Assembly: GCA_003523255.1 (NCBI GenBank)
Contig: DPGH01000013.1
Span: forward strand, 23,733 to 87,732
Direction: 5' to 3'
Length of the DNA stretch: 64,000 nt
Source: Clostridiales bacterium
Lineage (GTDB): Bacteria > Bacillota > Clostridia > Christensenellales > Borkfalkiaceae
Shown here in pieces: positions 6,891 through 15,932 of the stretch (positions are counted from its first letter, which is position 1; each line of letters opens with the position of its first letter). The notes under the pieces were generated by a model. It saw only the letters and a list, made by a program, of their open reading frames with translations. It had not been told where the DNA came from and did no database searches. The position numbers and the translations under genes were made by a program.

Positions 6891-7826
6891 TTAATAAATT
6901 GTAACAGGTTTTTTATAAATCGTTAGTTCTGATTTGTCGATATAACCGTAAGCGTCATTATTGTTTGCTGCGCCTGTATAGTAATTATATCTAAAAAATA
7001 ACCTTGTACCCGAGTTTGACACTCCCGTCAAAGTATAAATCGCATTACCGTAAACATAATAGCCGCCAACGCCGGGGAGCGGATACCCCGACGGCGATCC
7101 GTCCGTAATTCTTTGATAAACATCATTGTCCGTCAATTCCGCTAAAATGCTGACGATTTGAAACGTTGCACGAAAAACTTTATATTTATCAATCATTATG
7201 TAATGACAATATAAATGTTGCGGCAATGCCGCGACCGCAGTTTTCGCCTCTCCCGCAATTTTACTTGCCGCCGACGCCGTTGCAGACGCAGTTTGCGCGA
7301 TATTTACCGCGTTTTTAGCCGCGTTGTTTATATCGGTAATTTCTTTAATTGCTGTAATTTCTTTTGCGCCGAGCGTAATTGCGCCGTTTGACATCGAAAA
7401 ATAATAGAGTGGGAGTTCGTAAACTTTGTTTGTTGTTTCTGACGAATATTGATACGTGTTTTCTTGCGTTAAAGCCGCTTTTAATGCGTCTTTGCTCACA
7501 CCCGTGCGCGCTATGATAGAAAAGTTTACACCATTCGTTGTAGGTTTTGTTTCGATACGTGCAATAATTACTCCGTATTTTCCGTTTTCAATAACAACGG
7601 AAACGCTTTCGGAATTTTCGACTTCACACATACGCCCCTGCACAACGAACGCGCCACTCCCGATTTTTATTGTGTTGCTCGCAACGGTCGCTGAAAGTTC
7701 GTTGCCGTATCCGGCATAATATCCGTTCGCCTTGCCTTGATCCACAAACCTCGACCGCACTTCCAACGCATATAAATTCGCCTTGAAGTTTTCCGCACCT
7801 TGAAACGTTACGGGTTTTAATGACAT
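6891..7826 (-). CDS. Phage baseplate / tail tip protein
   Basis: This 311-residue protein begins with a segment typical of siphophage baseplate or side-fibre proteins (MSLKPVTFQGAENF..., then ANGYYAGYGNELSATVASNTIKIGSGAFVVQGR), which forms a beta-rich docking domain. An alanine/serine-rich helical linker follows (about residues 165-200), and then a C-terminal beta domain rich in Tyr and Gly. It sits between the Tal-like hub gene and the receptor-binding module, so a role as an adaptor or second fibre is likely. The C-terminal region (NNND, YNYYTG) is not a second variable repeat: nothing in it aligns with the template repeat. Confidence 0.7.
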   Translation of the reverse strand: MSLKPVTFQGAENFKANLYALEVRSRFVDQGKANGYYAGYGNELSATVASNTIKIGSGAFVVQGRMCEVENSESVSVVIENGKYGVIIARIETKPTTNGVNFSIIARTGVSKDALKAALTQENTYQYSSETTNKVYELPLYYFSMSNGAITLGAKEITAIKEITDINNAAKNAVNIAQTASATASAASKIAGEAKTAVAALPQHLYCHYIMIDKYKVFRATFQIVSILAELTDNDVYQRITDGSPSGYPLPGVGGYYVYGNAIYTLTGVSNSGTRLFFRYNYYTGAANNNDAYGYIDKSELTIYKKPVTIY

Positions 7827-7837
7827 ACTTTTGCCTC

Positions 7838-8884
7838 CTATCCTTTAATAATTTCCGTTAAAAGAATTTTCTTAAATCCGAGTTTTATCTTCGTTTGCTC
7901 TCCACTTGCGGAAAGCGTTGTCGTTTTTTCGCTTATCGGCAACGTTTTATATAATTTTCCGTTGTAATAAAGCGAAACGCTTGTGTAAAGCGGATACTGC
8001 GCAAAATCTATCGGATCGCGCACTTTGCTATTATCAATAACGATATTATCGACGTAGCGATTGTTTGCCAATTCCGATATTGCGTCCGTTTGCGCGTCGG
8101 CAAGGTATTCCGCCTCAAACCATTTTGTTTTTACTGGATAAACGCGTTTTTGAATATTTCCTGCCGCCGTTGACGAAACGATTTGATTATCGCTATTGAT
8201 GTAATAGTACACCGTTTGCGACACGCTACCGAGTGAGCCTTTGATTGTTGCAACGGCTTTATTTACCGCGTTCGACGTGGTTGTCAACTCGTACAAAAAA
8301 TCGCTTAAATCTACACTTAACGCGTCCGTATGCTTTGCGAACGTAAAAATTATTTTACCCGCCGCCACATCGTATTTTGTTTCTATGTTGTATCCGTAAT
8401 ATTTCAGATACCCCTTCAAAAACTTGTAAGCGTTCGTAATCTTGTATTGCCCCGTATAATCGCCAAATAAAGCGGTTGTAACCGTGTTGTCCGTCGGAAT
8501 AATTACCTCGACGGGGATTTTGTTTACCGCGGTATCCACACCGTCAAACACCGCCGTTTTGACCTTTTGGAATATCGCCGACAATTTTCCGTTAAAACTC
8601 GTCGTCCAATCCAACAAAACCTCGGTATCCCATAATGTTTTTAAGTCTTTCCCTTTTACGGTTTGTTTGTTACCGTCAACCGTAATTCCGTCGGTAAAAC
8701 ACGCGTATTTATAATTGCCCGCGTCGTCGTTCAATACTGCGATTTTTGTATCGGTCGTCGTATCTTCGCAGACGCCTTCGGCGGAAAAACCGTCCGCGTC
8801 GTAAACACGTTCCGTCAATTCATACGTTGCGTAAGTTACGTTTGCGACGTGCTTTTGTTCTTCGTTGTATAGTGCGATATACAT
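7838..8884 (-). CDS. Tail-associated baseplate hub protein (Tal / gp37-like)
   Basis: A 348-residue protein directly after Dit, the usual place of the tail-associated hub. It lacks a lytic domain and corresponds to the short hub type (siphophage gp37-like), with strand-rich repeats (VLNDDAGNYKYACFTDG, LWDTEVLLDW, KWFEAEYLADAQTDAISELANNRY). The hub trimer closes the tail tube and guides the tape measure and DNA. The start ATG at 8884 is preceded by a GGAGG site joined to the recurrent GGGCGGCGG leader. Confidence 0.75.
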   Translation of the reverse strand: MYIALYNEEQKHVANVTYATYELTERVYDADGFSAEGVCEDTTTDTKIAVLNDDAGNYKYACFTDGITVDGNKQTVKGKDLKTLWDTEVLLDWTTSFNGKLSAIFQKVKTAVFDGVDTAVNKIPVEVIIPTDNTVTTALFGDYTGQYKITNAYKFLKGYLKYYGYNIETKYDVAAGKIIFTFAKHTDALSVDLSDFLYELTTTSNAVNKAVATIKGSLGSVSQTVYYYINSDNQIVSSTAAGNIQKRVYPVKTKWFEAEYLADAQTDAISELANNRYVDNIVIDNSKVRDPIDFAQYPLYTSVSLYYNGKLYKTLPISEKTTTLSASGEQTKIKLGFKKILLTEIIKG

Positions 8885-8898
8885 TGCCGCCGCCCTCC

Positions 8899-9747
8899 TT
8901 AATCGTATAAATAACGCCGTATCGACACTTCGATTTTTCCCGTTGTGCTTGCCGAGATATTCGCGCCGATATAATACTCGCCCTGCGGCAAATATAAAAA
9001 CGATTGCTTTGTTTTATCCGTTAAATCATATCCGTTTGTAGATACGCCGTTTTGCGTTACCGTTATTTTCTTTTTTGTCGCGTTTATCGTAACTACCGCC
9101 CCCGCGGCAGGTTCTGACTGAAAATCTATTTGCGATATAATTTCACCCGCAAGCGATTTAATGTAGATGTTCAGCCCGTAAAAAATGTTGCCGCTTATCG
9201 TAATATTGAGCGGGGCGGGCGAAAAGAAGTCGTTTCTCGCTTTATGTTCGCTATTGAATAACGCCCCCGAAAATCCAAACGGAAACGACATCGGGAACAC
9301 GGGATCAAGTTCCGATTTGCCAAAAATAAACGAGTCCTCGATAATTTCAAACCAATACGTTTGCCGCTCGAGCGTAAGCGTTTCGCAAAATAAACCTTCC
9401 GACGATATTTCGGTTTTTGTAATTGATTTCAAAATAACGTCGCAAAATTTATCGGTAATGCCGTCGTCGTATTCAAATAAAAAATCCGACTTCCCGCAAG
9501 CGGATAAAAAAGTCAAAAGACTTTTATAGTTACCGTATCCGTCCGAGCCGTCGGCATTAAAATATATTTTTAACGTGATAGGATCAAACGACGGCTTTAC
9601 GTTCGTTAAATGGTTGCCGTCGTTGCTTTCCTTGTAAGACGTCGCGAAACCGTTTCCAAGCCCCTGCGGCTCGGCGGCAAGGGCTTTTTCGGTGTTTAAG
9701 TCGAAAGTTATTGATTTGTCGAAAGTATGTAAATAAAATTTACGCAT
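8899..9747 (-). CDS. Distal tail protein (Dit)
   Basis: This 282-residue protein matches the siphovirus distal tail family in size and place, immediately after the tape measure. The N-terminus (MRKFYLHTFDKSITFDLN) and the segment SYKESNDGNHLTNVKPSFDPITLKIYF are typical of the hexameric ring domain, and the C-terminal half (GEIISQIDFQSEPAAGAVVTINATKK, then LPQGEYYIG) is the galectin-like domain. Dit forms the platform joining the tail tube to the hub and receptor-binding proteins. Its start at 9747 coincides with the end of the tape measure gene. Confidence 0.85.
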   Translation of the reverse strand: MRKFYLHTFDKSITFDLNTEKALAAEPQGLGNGFATSYKESNDGNHLTNVKPSFDPITLKIYFNADGSDGYGNYKSLLTFLSACGKSDFLFEYDDGITDKFCDVILKSITKTEISSEGLFCETLTLERQTYWFEIIEDSFIFGKSELDPVFPMSFPFGFSGALFNSEHKARNDFFSPAPLNITISGNIFYGLNIYIKSLAGEIISQIDFQSEPAAGAVVTINATKKKITVTQNGVSTNGYDLTDKTKQSFLYLPQGEYYIGANISASTTGKIEVSIRRYLYD

Positions 9748-11819
9748 TACATTGCCTCCGCTAATTTTACGTTTATTTTTTCGACAAGATCGTCAACGTC
9801 AACTTCCTTTGCGTAATTTTCGATTACAACGGTAACGTTTTGCGTCTTTTCCGTTTTGCTATAATCGTAATTGTACGTGTCGCCCGACGCGGTATCTGCG
9901 CCGATTTGGTCGTAAACCGTGCCGCCTCCCGTTTGATTGCTTTCTTGCGTTTCCTTTACGACGGCGTTTACGTCGTCTATATTTTCAACGTCCGACGTAT
10001 CAAGCCGCAGTTTTACTTCGCCGATATGCGCAATATTTACGCCAAGCCAACCGAGCGCGGAGTTTATACCGTCAATAAGTTTATTTATAATTCCTATGCA
10101 CCAATTTACCGCGTCCTCTACCCAGCCAAGCACTTTGTTTACAATCCAAATAACGCCCTTAAAAATGCTTGTTACGACTTTACCGAAAAACTCGAATAAA
10201 GGCGTTAGCCAATTCAAAAGTTGCCCGATTATTTGCAACGGCACTTTTAAGGCATTGAGCGCGACGGTTAAAGGAATTATACAAACGTCAAGGAGCGGTG
10301 AAAGCAATTCAAGCAACGTTGACACCATTTCAAGCACGGGCGACAATATTTCCATAATCATATTGATTGCCGACGCAATGTTTTCGCCGATAAGCGTGAT
10401 AATCGGTGTAAGCAACGACATTATTTTACTTATAAGCCCGATTATAACGTCGAGAATAGGTTGCAACGCACTCGTAAGCGTGCCGATAAGGTTGTTTATA
10501 CTTTCGCGGAACGCCTCGCATTGCGTGTACAAAATCAATAATACCGCCGCAATCGCCGCAATTATCAAAACGATCGGGTGTGCCTCAAGCGCTGAAAACG
10601 CCGCGCCGAGTTGCGGCAATATTTTGATTATACTTCCAACAAGCGAAACGATTTTACCGATACCCGTTGCAAGCGGCGCAAGAGCCGCCGTTACAAGCAG
10701 TATTTTGATTACGAGTTCTTGTTGCCCGACGGTAAGGCTGTTAAACCAATCCGCAATCCGTTGCAACATCGGTATTACGTTCGCATTGACATATTCCGTA
10801 AGAGATTGAATAAGCGGCGATAATGACGCGCCTATTTGCAAAACAACGTTTGAAAGCGATTGTTTTAATAAATAAATCGTGTCGTCAAGCGTGGCAAGCG
10901 ATTTTACTTGCTCGTTCGTCAGATACGACATTCCTTCAAATTCGCTTTTGAATTTTTGTATTTCTTCCGCACCCGCGTTTAGGTAAGGCAACATTTCGTT
11001 TGCGATTTTATCACCGAAAATTTCGTTAGCGTAAGCCGCCTGCAACGTTTTATCTTTTACCCCTGCAAGCGCAGTCATTACTCCGTCGATCATTTCTTCC
11101 TGCGACGAAAAGTTTTCAAGAGATATTCCAAGCGATTGCACCGCTTTTGTTGCGTTGTTGCTTATCCCCGACGACAAATCGAGTAAAGCGGCACGAGCCC
11201 TTATGATACCTTTATTGTAAACCTCCCAATCTACACCCGCCTGCGCGGCGACGTATTTCAATTCCTGCACTTTTTCGGCGGATATACCGAGGCGTTGCGA
11301 AAGATCGTCAAGTTCCGCACCCGTTGACGCTGTTTTAACGCCAAGAGCCGCAATCCCCGTTATAGCACCCGCCGCCGCAACGGAAACGGGCGTTAAAGCC
11401 TTTCCGACGCCTTGTATCTTATCGCCGACGGATTTTACATTGTTTGCGAGTTTGTCAAATTTTATGTTGTTTAATTCTTTGAGTTTTTCTTGTAATTGTT
11501 GCGCTTTTGTTTCGGCTTGCGCAAGTTCCGTTTGCACTTTCCTGTATTCTGACGTGTCAACGTTGCCGCTTTCTTCGAGTTGTTTAAGACGGGAGCGCAA
11601 CATTTCCGCCTCTTGCGCCGTTTTGTCGATCGCCTCTTGCGCAACTTTTTGCGCACGGGCGAATTTTTCGCCGTCAAATTCGAGTTGCAGACTCTTTTGC
11701 AACGCAGTCAATTCCGCCTGCGCCGATTTCGAGTCTTTTCGGACGGCGTTTATTTCTTTCTTAAATTCGGTTGCGTCCGCGCTGATTTTTACGGTCAACC
11801 CTCTTATACTGTCAGCCAT
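9747..11819 (-). CDS. Tail tape measure protein
   Basis: A 690-residue protein with a coiled-coil N-terminus (residues about 15-135, rich in Ala/Glu/Lys/Gln), a conserved TP901-type domain (GKALTPVSVAAAGAITGIAALG, then STGAELDDLSQRLGISAEKVQ), and two to three strongly hydrophobic stretches in the middle (for example PIVLIIAAIAAVLLILY), typical of tape measures, which fix tail length and help DNA cross the membrane. Its ATG overlaps the stop of the frameshifted chaperone (TAATG) and is preceded by GGGCGGCGG. At about 690 residues the predicted tail is of modest length for a siphophage. Confidence 0.92.
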   Translation of the reverse strand: MADSIRGLTVKISADATEFKKEINAVRKDSKSAQAELTALQKSLQLEFDGEKFARAQKVAQEAIDKTAQEAEMLRSRLKQLEESGNVDTSEYRKVQTELAQAETKAQQLQEKLKELNNIKFDKLANNVKSVGDKIQGVGKALTPVSVAAAGAITGIAALGVKTASTGAELDDLSQRLGISAEKVQELKYVAAQAGVDWEVYNKGIIRARAALLDLSSGISNNATKAVQSLGISLENFSSQEEMIDGVMTALAGVKDKTLQAAYANEIFGDKIANEMLPYLNAGAEEIQKFKSEFEGMSYLTNEQVKSLATLDDTIYLLKQSLSNVVLQIGASLSPLIQSLTEYVNANVIPMLQRIADWFNSLTVGQQELVIKILLVTAALAPLATGIGKIVSLVGSIIKILPQLGAAFSALEAHPIVLIIAAIAAVLLILYTQCEAFRESINNLIGTLTSALQPILDVIIGLISKIMSLLTPIITLIGENIASAINMIMEILSPVLEMVSTLLELLSPLLDVCIIPLTVALNALKVPLQIIGQLLNWLTPLFEFFGKVVTSIFKGVIWIVNKVLGWVEDAVNWCIGIINKLIDGINSALGWLGVNIAHIGEVKLRLDTSDVENIDDVNAVVKETQESNQTGGGTVYDQIGADTASGDTYNYDYSKTEKTQNVTVVIENYAKEVDVDDLVEKINVKLAEAM

Positions 11820-12133
11820 TATCCGCCGCCCCCTTTTAAGAATTTCACCGCGTCGCCGGGGTTTACATCGACGACGTTTATACCGCGTTGTTTTTCTTTT
11901 TGCCGTTGCTTTTCTTTCAATGTTTGACGCATTTTCGATATATCAAGCGACAAAATCAACACGTAAAGATCGTTAAAATGCAATTTTTCGATAAATGCGG
12001 TTTGTATGTTATGCTCAACGCATTTTTGCATTATCGTTATAACTCGCGGCACAATCAAGTTATTGCGCCTTTCGCCTTGCCCTTTGGAAAACTTATCGTA
12101 AAGGCGCAACAATGCTTGACTGTGCGTTACAAG
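11819..12133 (-). CDS. Tail assembly chaperone, frameshift extension (GT part)
   Basis: This frame is reached by a -1 ribosomal slip at 12133-12139 and gives a fusion of the upstream chaperone with about 104 extra residues: after the slip the frame reads K-L-V-T-H-S-Q-A-L-L and continues through KFSKGQGERRNNLIVPRV to KFLKGGGG. An internal ATG at 12112 exists but has no good ribosome binding site. In siphophages the G/GT pair keeps the tape measure soluble and recruits tail tube subunits; the basic tail of GT binds them. The stop overlaps the tape measure start. Confidence 0.82.
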   Translation of the reverse strand, partial: LVTHSQALLRLYDKFSKGQGERRNNLIVPRVITIMQKCVEHNIQTAFIEKLHFNDLYVLILSLDISKMRQTLKEKQRQKEKQRGINVVDVNPGDAVKFLKGGGG

Positions 12134-12516
12134 TTTTTTTGTGTTACCGCGCTCCCGTTTAATGCAATATCGAACACAACCCGCATTTTGCTTGTGAGTT
12201 CGTTCAGATACTCACCGTCGGCAATATCGAACATTTGACAAAATGATTTGAAGTCGGGGATAGCGTCGCCCTCGATAAAACAATACAACGCTTTTAAGTT
12301 CGATAAAATATGCGCCTTATCGTTAAGCCCGTCCGTTTTGATACGCTCGACGTATGCAAATAAGGTTTCACGGCTTGCATTTTGCGGAAAGTTGCTTTCC
12401 CAACGCTCCTCGGCGAAAATAGAAGTGTCGATTTTTACGTCGATCGACTTTTTCGTCGCAACGAGTTTATCGTTTTCGATTTCTTTTTCAACAATCGGTA
12501 AAGTCGTTTTTATCAT
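12127..12516 (-). CDS. Tail assembly chaperone (G part)
   Basis: A 129-residue acidic helical protein between the major tail protein and the tape measure, the invariant position of the tail assembly chaperone. It ends with V-T-Q-K-N-L just after the slippery heptamer; most ribosomes stop here and a minority slip to make the longer GT product. Sequence similarity is weak in this family, so place, size and the frameshift carry the call. Confidence 0.85.
   Translation of the reverse strand: MIKTTLPIVEKEIENDKLVATKKSIDVKIDTSIFAEERWESNFPQNASRETLFAYVERIKTDGLNDKAHILSNLKALYCFIEGDAIPDFKSFCQMFDIADGEYLNELTSKMRVVFDIALNGSAVTQKNL
12133..12139 (-). promoter_or_regulatory. Programmed -1 frameshift site A_AAA_AAC
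   Basis: In coding sense the end of the chaperone gene reads CAA AAA AAC TTG TAA. The heptamer A AAA AAC fits the X XXY YYZ rule in the zero frame, and a -1 slip enters a frame that stays open through the whole downstream chaperone frame. Gene order and direction of the slip are those of siphophage tail chaperones. Confidence 0.88.
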
Positions 12517-12532
12517 TTTGTCTTACCTCGCT

Positions 12533-13150
12533 TTACTCCGCCATTTTCGGAACGGGTACGGAATTACCGAAAGTGTCATAATCCGCGTCGCCGGGGTAAA
12601 CCGTAAGACGCGTTACAATTACTTCGTTTCCCTTGTCGTCTTTATACTTTGCCGTTCCGTCCGACGACATAAGGTTTGTGCCGACGATTTCAAGCGGCAA
12701 ATCAAACGTAGACTCGTTGATGTCGTCCGTGTTTTGGTCGTAATTTTCCGACGGGGCAGACGAAGTAACGCCGTAAAGCCACGTTTTAGCAACGGGCATT
12801 GAGCCGTCCTCGGCATATCCGCACGTTTCAAAATACAACGCGTGCGTGATATTTTTCGTTTGCTTGATACTTGCAAGCCCGTTTGCCGTTTGCAACTTAC
12901 GCCCCATTGCAACTTCGTATCCGTCGTTTATATTGTTTTGCGTAAGCGTTCCCGTTTCGCCCTTGTCGTTGACGATTGCGGCGATACGGCGACCGTCGCC
13001 GTAAATCTTTTTAACCGACGCGTCGCGTTGCAATGCAATTTTTGTTGACGTGCCGAGGTCAATCGGCGTGTCATACGTTCCGCCGCTTTTAAGTAACGCG
13101 TATTTTGCGTTTTGAATATTAAAGCGCACGAGTGTTTTATTTTCGGACAT
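12533..13150 (-). CDS. Major tail (tube) protein
   Basis: A 205-residue protein of the phi13-type major tail protein family, with the characteristic segments VRFNIQNAKYALL, LQRDASVKKIYGDGR and THALYFETCGYAEDGS. It forms the hexameric tube of the non-contractile tail. It lies between the connector genes and the tail chaperones. No tail sheath gene is present, which supports a siphovirus morphology. Confidence 0.85.
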   Translation of the reverse strand: MSENKTLVRFNIQNAKYALLKSGGTYDTPIDLGTSTKIALQRDASVKKIYGDGRRIAAIVNDKGETGTLTQNNINDGYEVAMGRKLQTANGLASIKQTKNITHALYFETCGYAEDGSMPVAKTWLYGVTSSAPSENYDQNTDDINESTFDLPLEIVGTNLMSSDGTAKYKDDKGNEVIVTRLTVYPGDADYDTFGNSVPVPKMAE

Positions 13151-13151
13151 T

Positions 13152-13571
13152 TTAATTTCCTCCGTTATTATTTAAGGTATTTTTGATTGTGTTGAAAATT
13201 TCCTGCTCGCAAACGTCAAAGCAATTTCGGATAAAACCTTTGTACGGCGATTTTTCGGAATATTCCAAAACATTTGAAAGCGGGACGCCACTACGCGCCT
13301 CACCCCTTTTGCCGCCTTTGCTTTTTCGCCTTACTTTGCCCGTTGCAACCCTTGTATTGCCGACGTATCGCACGTCGGGATACTTTGTCTTAATCTTCCA
13401 CGATCGCGCCATTTCGCCCGTATCGCGGGGCGTAACCGTTTCGATTTTTTCTTTGAATTTTTCCGCGCCCGCCTGTACCGCTTTTTGCCTTACGTCGAAG
13501 GACGAGTGCAAATACTCGGTTAAAATGTCGTCAATCGCTTTCGATATGTCTTGTATGTTAATTTCAGACAT
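13152..13571 (-). CDS. HK97 gp10-like neck protein
   Basis: About 139 residues, starting at ATG 13571 behind a GGGCGGCGG leader; the open frame extends 10 codons further but lacks a site there. The segment AEKFKEKIETVTPRDTGEMARSWKI is typical of the HK97-gp10 family of head-tail joining (neck) proteins. It overlaps the upstream gene by 8 bases and is followed 2 bases later by the major tail protein gene. Confidence 0.78.
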   Translation of the reverse strand: MSEINIQDISKAIDDILTEYLHSSFDVRQKAVQAGAEKFKEKIETVTPRDTGEMARSWKIKTKYPDVRYVGNTRVATGKVRRKSKGGKRGEARSGVPLSNVLEYSEKSPYKGFIRNCFDVCEQEIFNTIKNTLNNNGGN

Positions 13572-13974
13572 CGCCCGCCGCCCCGATAAAAGAAAATTCA
13601 ACGTTTATTCCGCGGTATTCGTTGTCTACGTCGGGCAAATCGCTTTGTCCGTTCACAACGCGATACCGTTTGTCGGCAATAAATGCGTTTATAATGTCTT
13701 GCACGCGTTTTTCCGCCGCCACCGTTCGTGGATCGTTCTTTTCATACGAGTAATAATACGTAACGTCGATATAACGCTTTGTAAGCAACGTGTTTCCGTC
13801 GCCGTATGATTTCGGGTTACACGAAAGCCGATACACGACATACTCGTCATTGTTTACGCGAACGGATTTCCCCTCGATTTTATCGGTTTTTATGCGCCGA
13901 ATATGGTGCGACAATATCCCGTATTGCAATAAGCAATTATCGAGTTTTGTTTGCACGTCCGTTTTTACGTTCAT
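13564..13974 (-). CDS. Phage tail completion / terminator-like protein
   Basis: A 136-residue protein in the connector cassette. It starts with a helix (VKTDVQTKLDNCLLQYG) followed by strands (YVVYRLSC, RYIDVTYYYSYEKND) and a helix with EKRVQDIINAF, the layout of small tail terminator/completion proteins. In most phages of this type the terminator follows the gp10-like gene; here the order is reversed, so assignment between head closure and tail terminator remains uncertain. It overlaps its upstream neighbour by one base. Confidence 0.6.
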   Translation of the reverse strand: MNVKTDVQTKLDNCLLQYGILSHHIRRIKTDKIEGKSVRVNNDEYVVYRLSCNPKSYGDGNTLLTKRYIDVTYYYSYEKNDPRTVAAEKRVQDIINAFIADKRYRVVNGQSDLPDVDNEYRGINVEFSFIGAAGDV

Positions 13975-14384
13975 TATTTAACCTCGTATTTCTTTACTTG
14001 AAACTCTAACATCTTATTGTTTTCAAGGTAATTATCGGGCGACGAAGTAAGACGGAACGCGTGCGCGTCGTCGATCACGCCGTTTTTGAAAACGATAACA
14101 TCTTTCGTTGTCAACGCGTCGTAAACGGCTTTTACATATCTCATACGAACACGAGCCGGGCAAATAAGCCCGTCCGCCTGTTGCTGTATCGCATTGTTGC
14201 CGTAACTATTGAGCCACTCGCAATAAAAACAATCCGTCTTGATTTCATTTCCGTATTCGTCGCAACCGATTTTCACTTTTATTGTTTCGTATTTTGTTTC
14301 GTTGCCGACACCCGCCGTATAAACCGAATTTTGTACGGCAAATTTTACAAGCGTCCTACGCCTCGATACTTCTTGCATACTCAT
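13974..14384 (-). CDS. Phage head closure protein
   Basis: A 136-residue protein after the gp6-like connector, overlapping it by 4 bases. It has mixed strands with SRRRTLVKFAVQNSVY at the N-terminus, a central RVRMRYVKAVYDALTTKDVIVFKNG and a C-terminal strand (MLEFQVKKYEV), fitting head closure (stopper) proteins that seal the portal after packaging. Family call by position and fold appearance. Confidence 0.65.
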   Translation of the reverse strand: MSMQEVSRRRTLVKFAVQNSVYTAGVGNETKYETIKVKIGCDEYGNEIKTDCFYCEWLNSYGNNAIQQQADGLICPARVRMRYVKAVYDALTTKDVIVFKNGVIDDAHAFRLTSSPDNYLENNKMLEFQVKKYEVK

Positions 14385-14644
14385 TTTGACCGCCTCATTT
14401 GCGATATAAGCGCAACAATCATTCCGTCTTTTTTAACAAGCGTGTCCTCTTTTCCTGCGTCGCGCGCGTCCGCCCATATCGTTTTTACAACGTAAGCCGT
14501 TGACGACGTTAATTGTTTTTCGGGAACGCCCGCACTTTTCATAAATTCGACGGACTCGTCGATGTAGTCCTGCACTTCTTGTTTTTTGAGCGGGTCGGCG
14601 TCGTAATAACCCAACTTGTATAAAATCTTGTCAATTTCTTCCAT
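14381..14644 (-). CDS. Head-tail connector protein (gp6-like)
   Basis: An 87-residue all-helical protein directly after the capsid gene, with the pattern of the HK97 gp6-like family: short helices, DYIDESVEFMKSAGVP, and a conserved Trp-containing helix (TAYVVKTIWADARDAG). It forms the ring under the portal. The gap of 64 bases to the capsid gene has no further reading frame that I can support. Confidence 0.78.
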   Translation of the reverse strand: MEEIDKILYKLGYYDADPLKKQEVQDYIDESVEFMKSAGVPEKQLTSSTAYVVKTIWADARDAGKEDTLVKKDGMIVALISQMRRSK

Positions 14645-14708
14645 TTTGACCTCCTGCCGCTTGTCGGCAATACATTAGTTATTTGACACAAACCCGCTTA
14701 AAAGCAAA

Positions 14709-15932
14709 TTAGGACGATTTCGCCTTCTTTTGTACGGTCATAAAGCCGTTCCACATCGCAGGCGCGCCACCGACAAACCCCGTAACTTTAAGCGCGATAA
14801 CGCCTTCTTTGAATTTGTAGTCGGTGGATTTTGCAACGTCAACCGGGGTAAAGTACGCAAGTTCGTACCCCGCAAGTTTTCCGTAAATGATGTACGGATC
14901 GCCGTCGGCAACGGTGGCGAAAGACGCAAGGTTGCTCGTGCAAACAAACGGGATACCGTTTATCGTACCGCGGTCGCCTTTGATAACGATGTCATACGCA
15001 CGGCGTTTGTCCGTTCCTTTTACTTTCGCAAACTCTTTTAAGGTGAGTTTGTTGAGCAAAATCACCGCGTCGCCCTCGACGCTTTCGTCGCCTCCGTAAT
15101 CAAAAATGATGTTGTCGAGCGTATTTTCGTCAACCGTCGCAATCGTTTTTCTTTGCGCCGCCTCAATGGTGCTTGCGGGAGCGTTGATAATACCAACCAA
15201 CTCCTCGTTACCGCTACCCGCCGAGCCTTTGCCTTTGACAATCTGCGAGTTGACTTTCTTATACCACGCGCCCAACGTTGCCTTGCTGATTTCAGCCATA
15301 TACTGCGGGGCGGGCAATTTTTCGACTTCTTCGTTTACTTCGCAATACGCAACAATCTTTACTTTGTTGATGTTGGCGTATCCGAAAGACGGATCGGCGT
15401 TCGACGCGGGAGCAGTTCCTTCCGCCGTAATTACGCCCTCGCCGTAACTTTTCGTGAAAGGTTTTTTATAACTTTCACACCCCGCGCCTTCAAGGTGCGT
15501 GTTATTGACGAGTTTATCAAGCGTGCCGACCTGTTCAAACGGGGGCGTGATGTCATTCGCCACACTAACGCCGAGCGCGGTAGAAGTGGACGCCACGGCA
15601 CGCAATTCCATTGTTACAGATTTACCCGCTTTAAGGCTTGCGGCACGTTTTTCGAGTTCGTCGGATTGCGCCTTGCGCATTTCTTCGTCCTTTGCTTTCT
15701 TTTGGTCGGCGAGCGTTCCGTTCGGAAGTCTTGCGGCGCGTAATTCTTCGGCTTTCTTTTCCGCCTCGTCCGCCGCCCGCTTGTCGGCGTCGTCTTTTTT
15801 GATTTGCTCAATCTGATAATTGAGTTTGTCTACCGCCGCGCGGATTTCCGCAAATCTTTCCGCGGTGGTTTCGGTTTTGTTAAGTTCCGCTAAAAGCGCG
15901 GCGCGCTTTTCGAGAAGTTCTTTAAGGTTCAT
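14709..15932 (-). CDS. Major capsid protein (HK97 fold)
   Basis: About 407 residues from ATG 15932 (MNLKELLEKRAALL), which overlaps the protease stop; a start 14 codons upstream is possible. The first ~110 residues are a charged helical scaffold-like delta domain that the prohead protease would remove. The mature part shows HK97 features: TALGVSVANDITPPFEQVGTL, the N-arm and E-loop region, and CEVNEEVEKLPAPQYM. The C-terminal half (GIPFVCTSNL, YIIYGKLAGYELAYF) matches the capsid P and A domains. No separate scaffold gene is needed or seen. Confidence 0.9.
   Translation of the reverse strand: MNLKELLEKRAALLAELNKTETTAERFAEIRAAVDKLNYQIEQIKKDDADKRAADEAEKKAEELRAARLPNGTLADQKKAKDEEMRKAQSDELEKRAASLKAGKSVTMELRAVASTSTALGVSVANDITPPFEQVGTLDKLVNNTHLEGAGCESYKKPFTKSYGEGVITAEGTAPASNADPSFGYANINKVKIVAYCEVNEEVEKLPAPQYMAEISKATLGAWYKKVNSQIVKGKGSAGSGNEELVGIINAPASTIEAAQRKTIATVDENTLDNIIFDYGGDESVEGDAVILLNKLTLKEFAKVKGTDKRRAYDIVIKGDRGTINGIPFVCTSNLASFATVADGDPYIIYGKLAGYELAYFTPVDVAKSTDYKFKEGVIALKVTGFVGGAPAMWNGFMTVQKKAKSS

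Noticed and set aside
7200..7400. Second variable repeat in the baseplate gene 6891-7826
   Set aside because: No segment aligns with the template repeat, despite Asn- and Tyr-rich stretches near the C-terminus.
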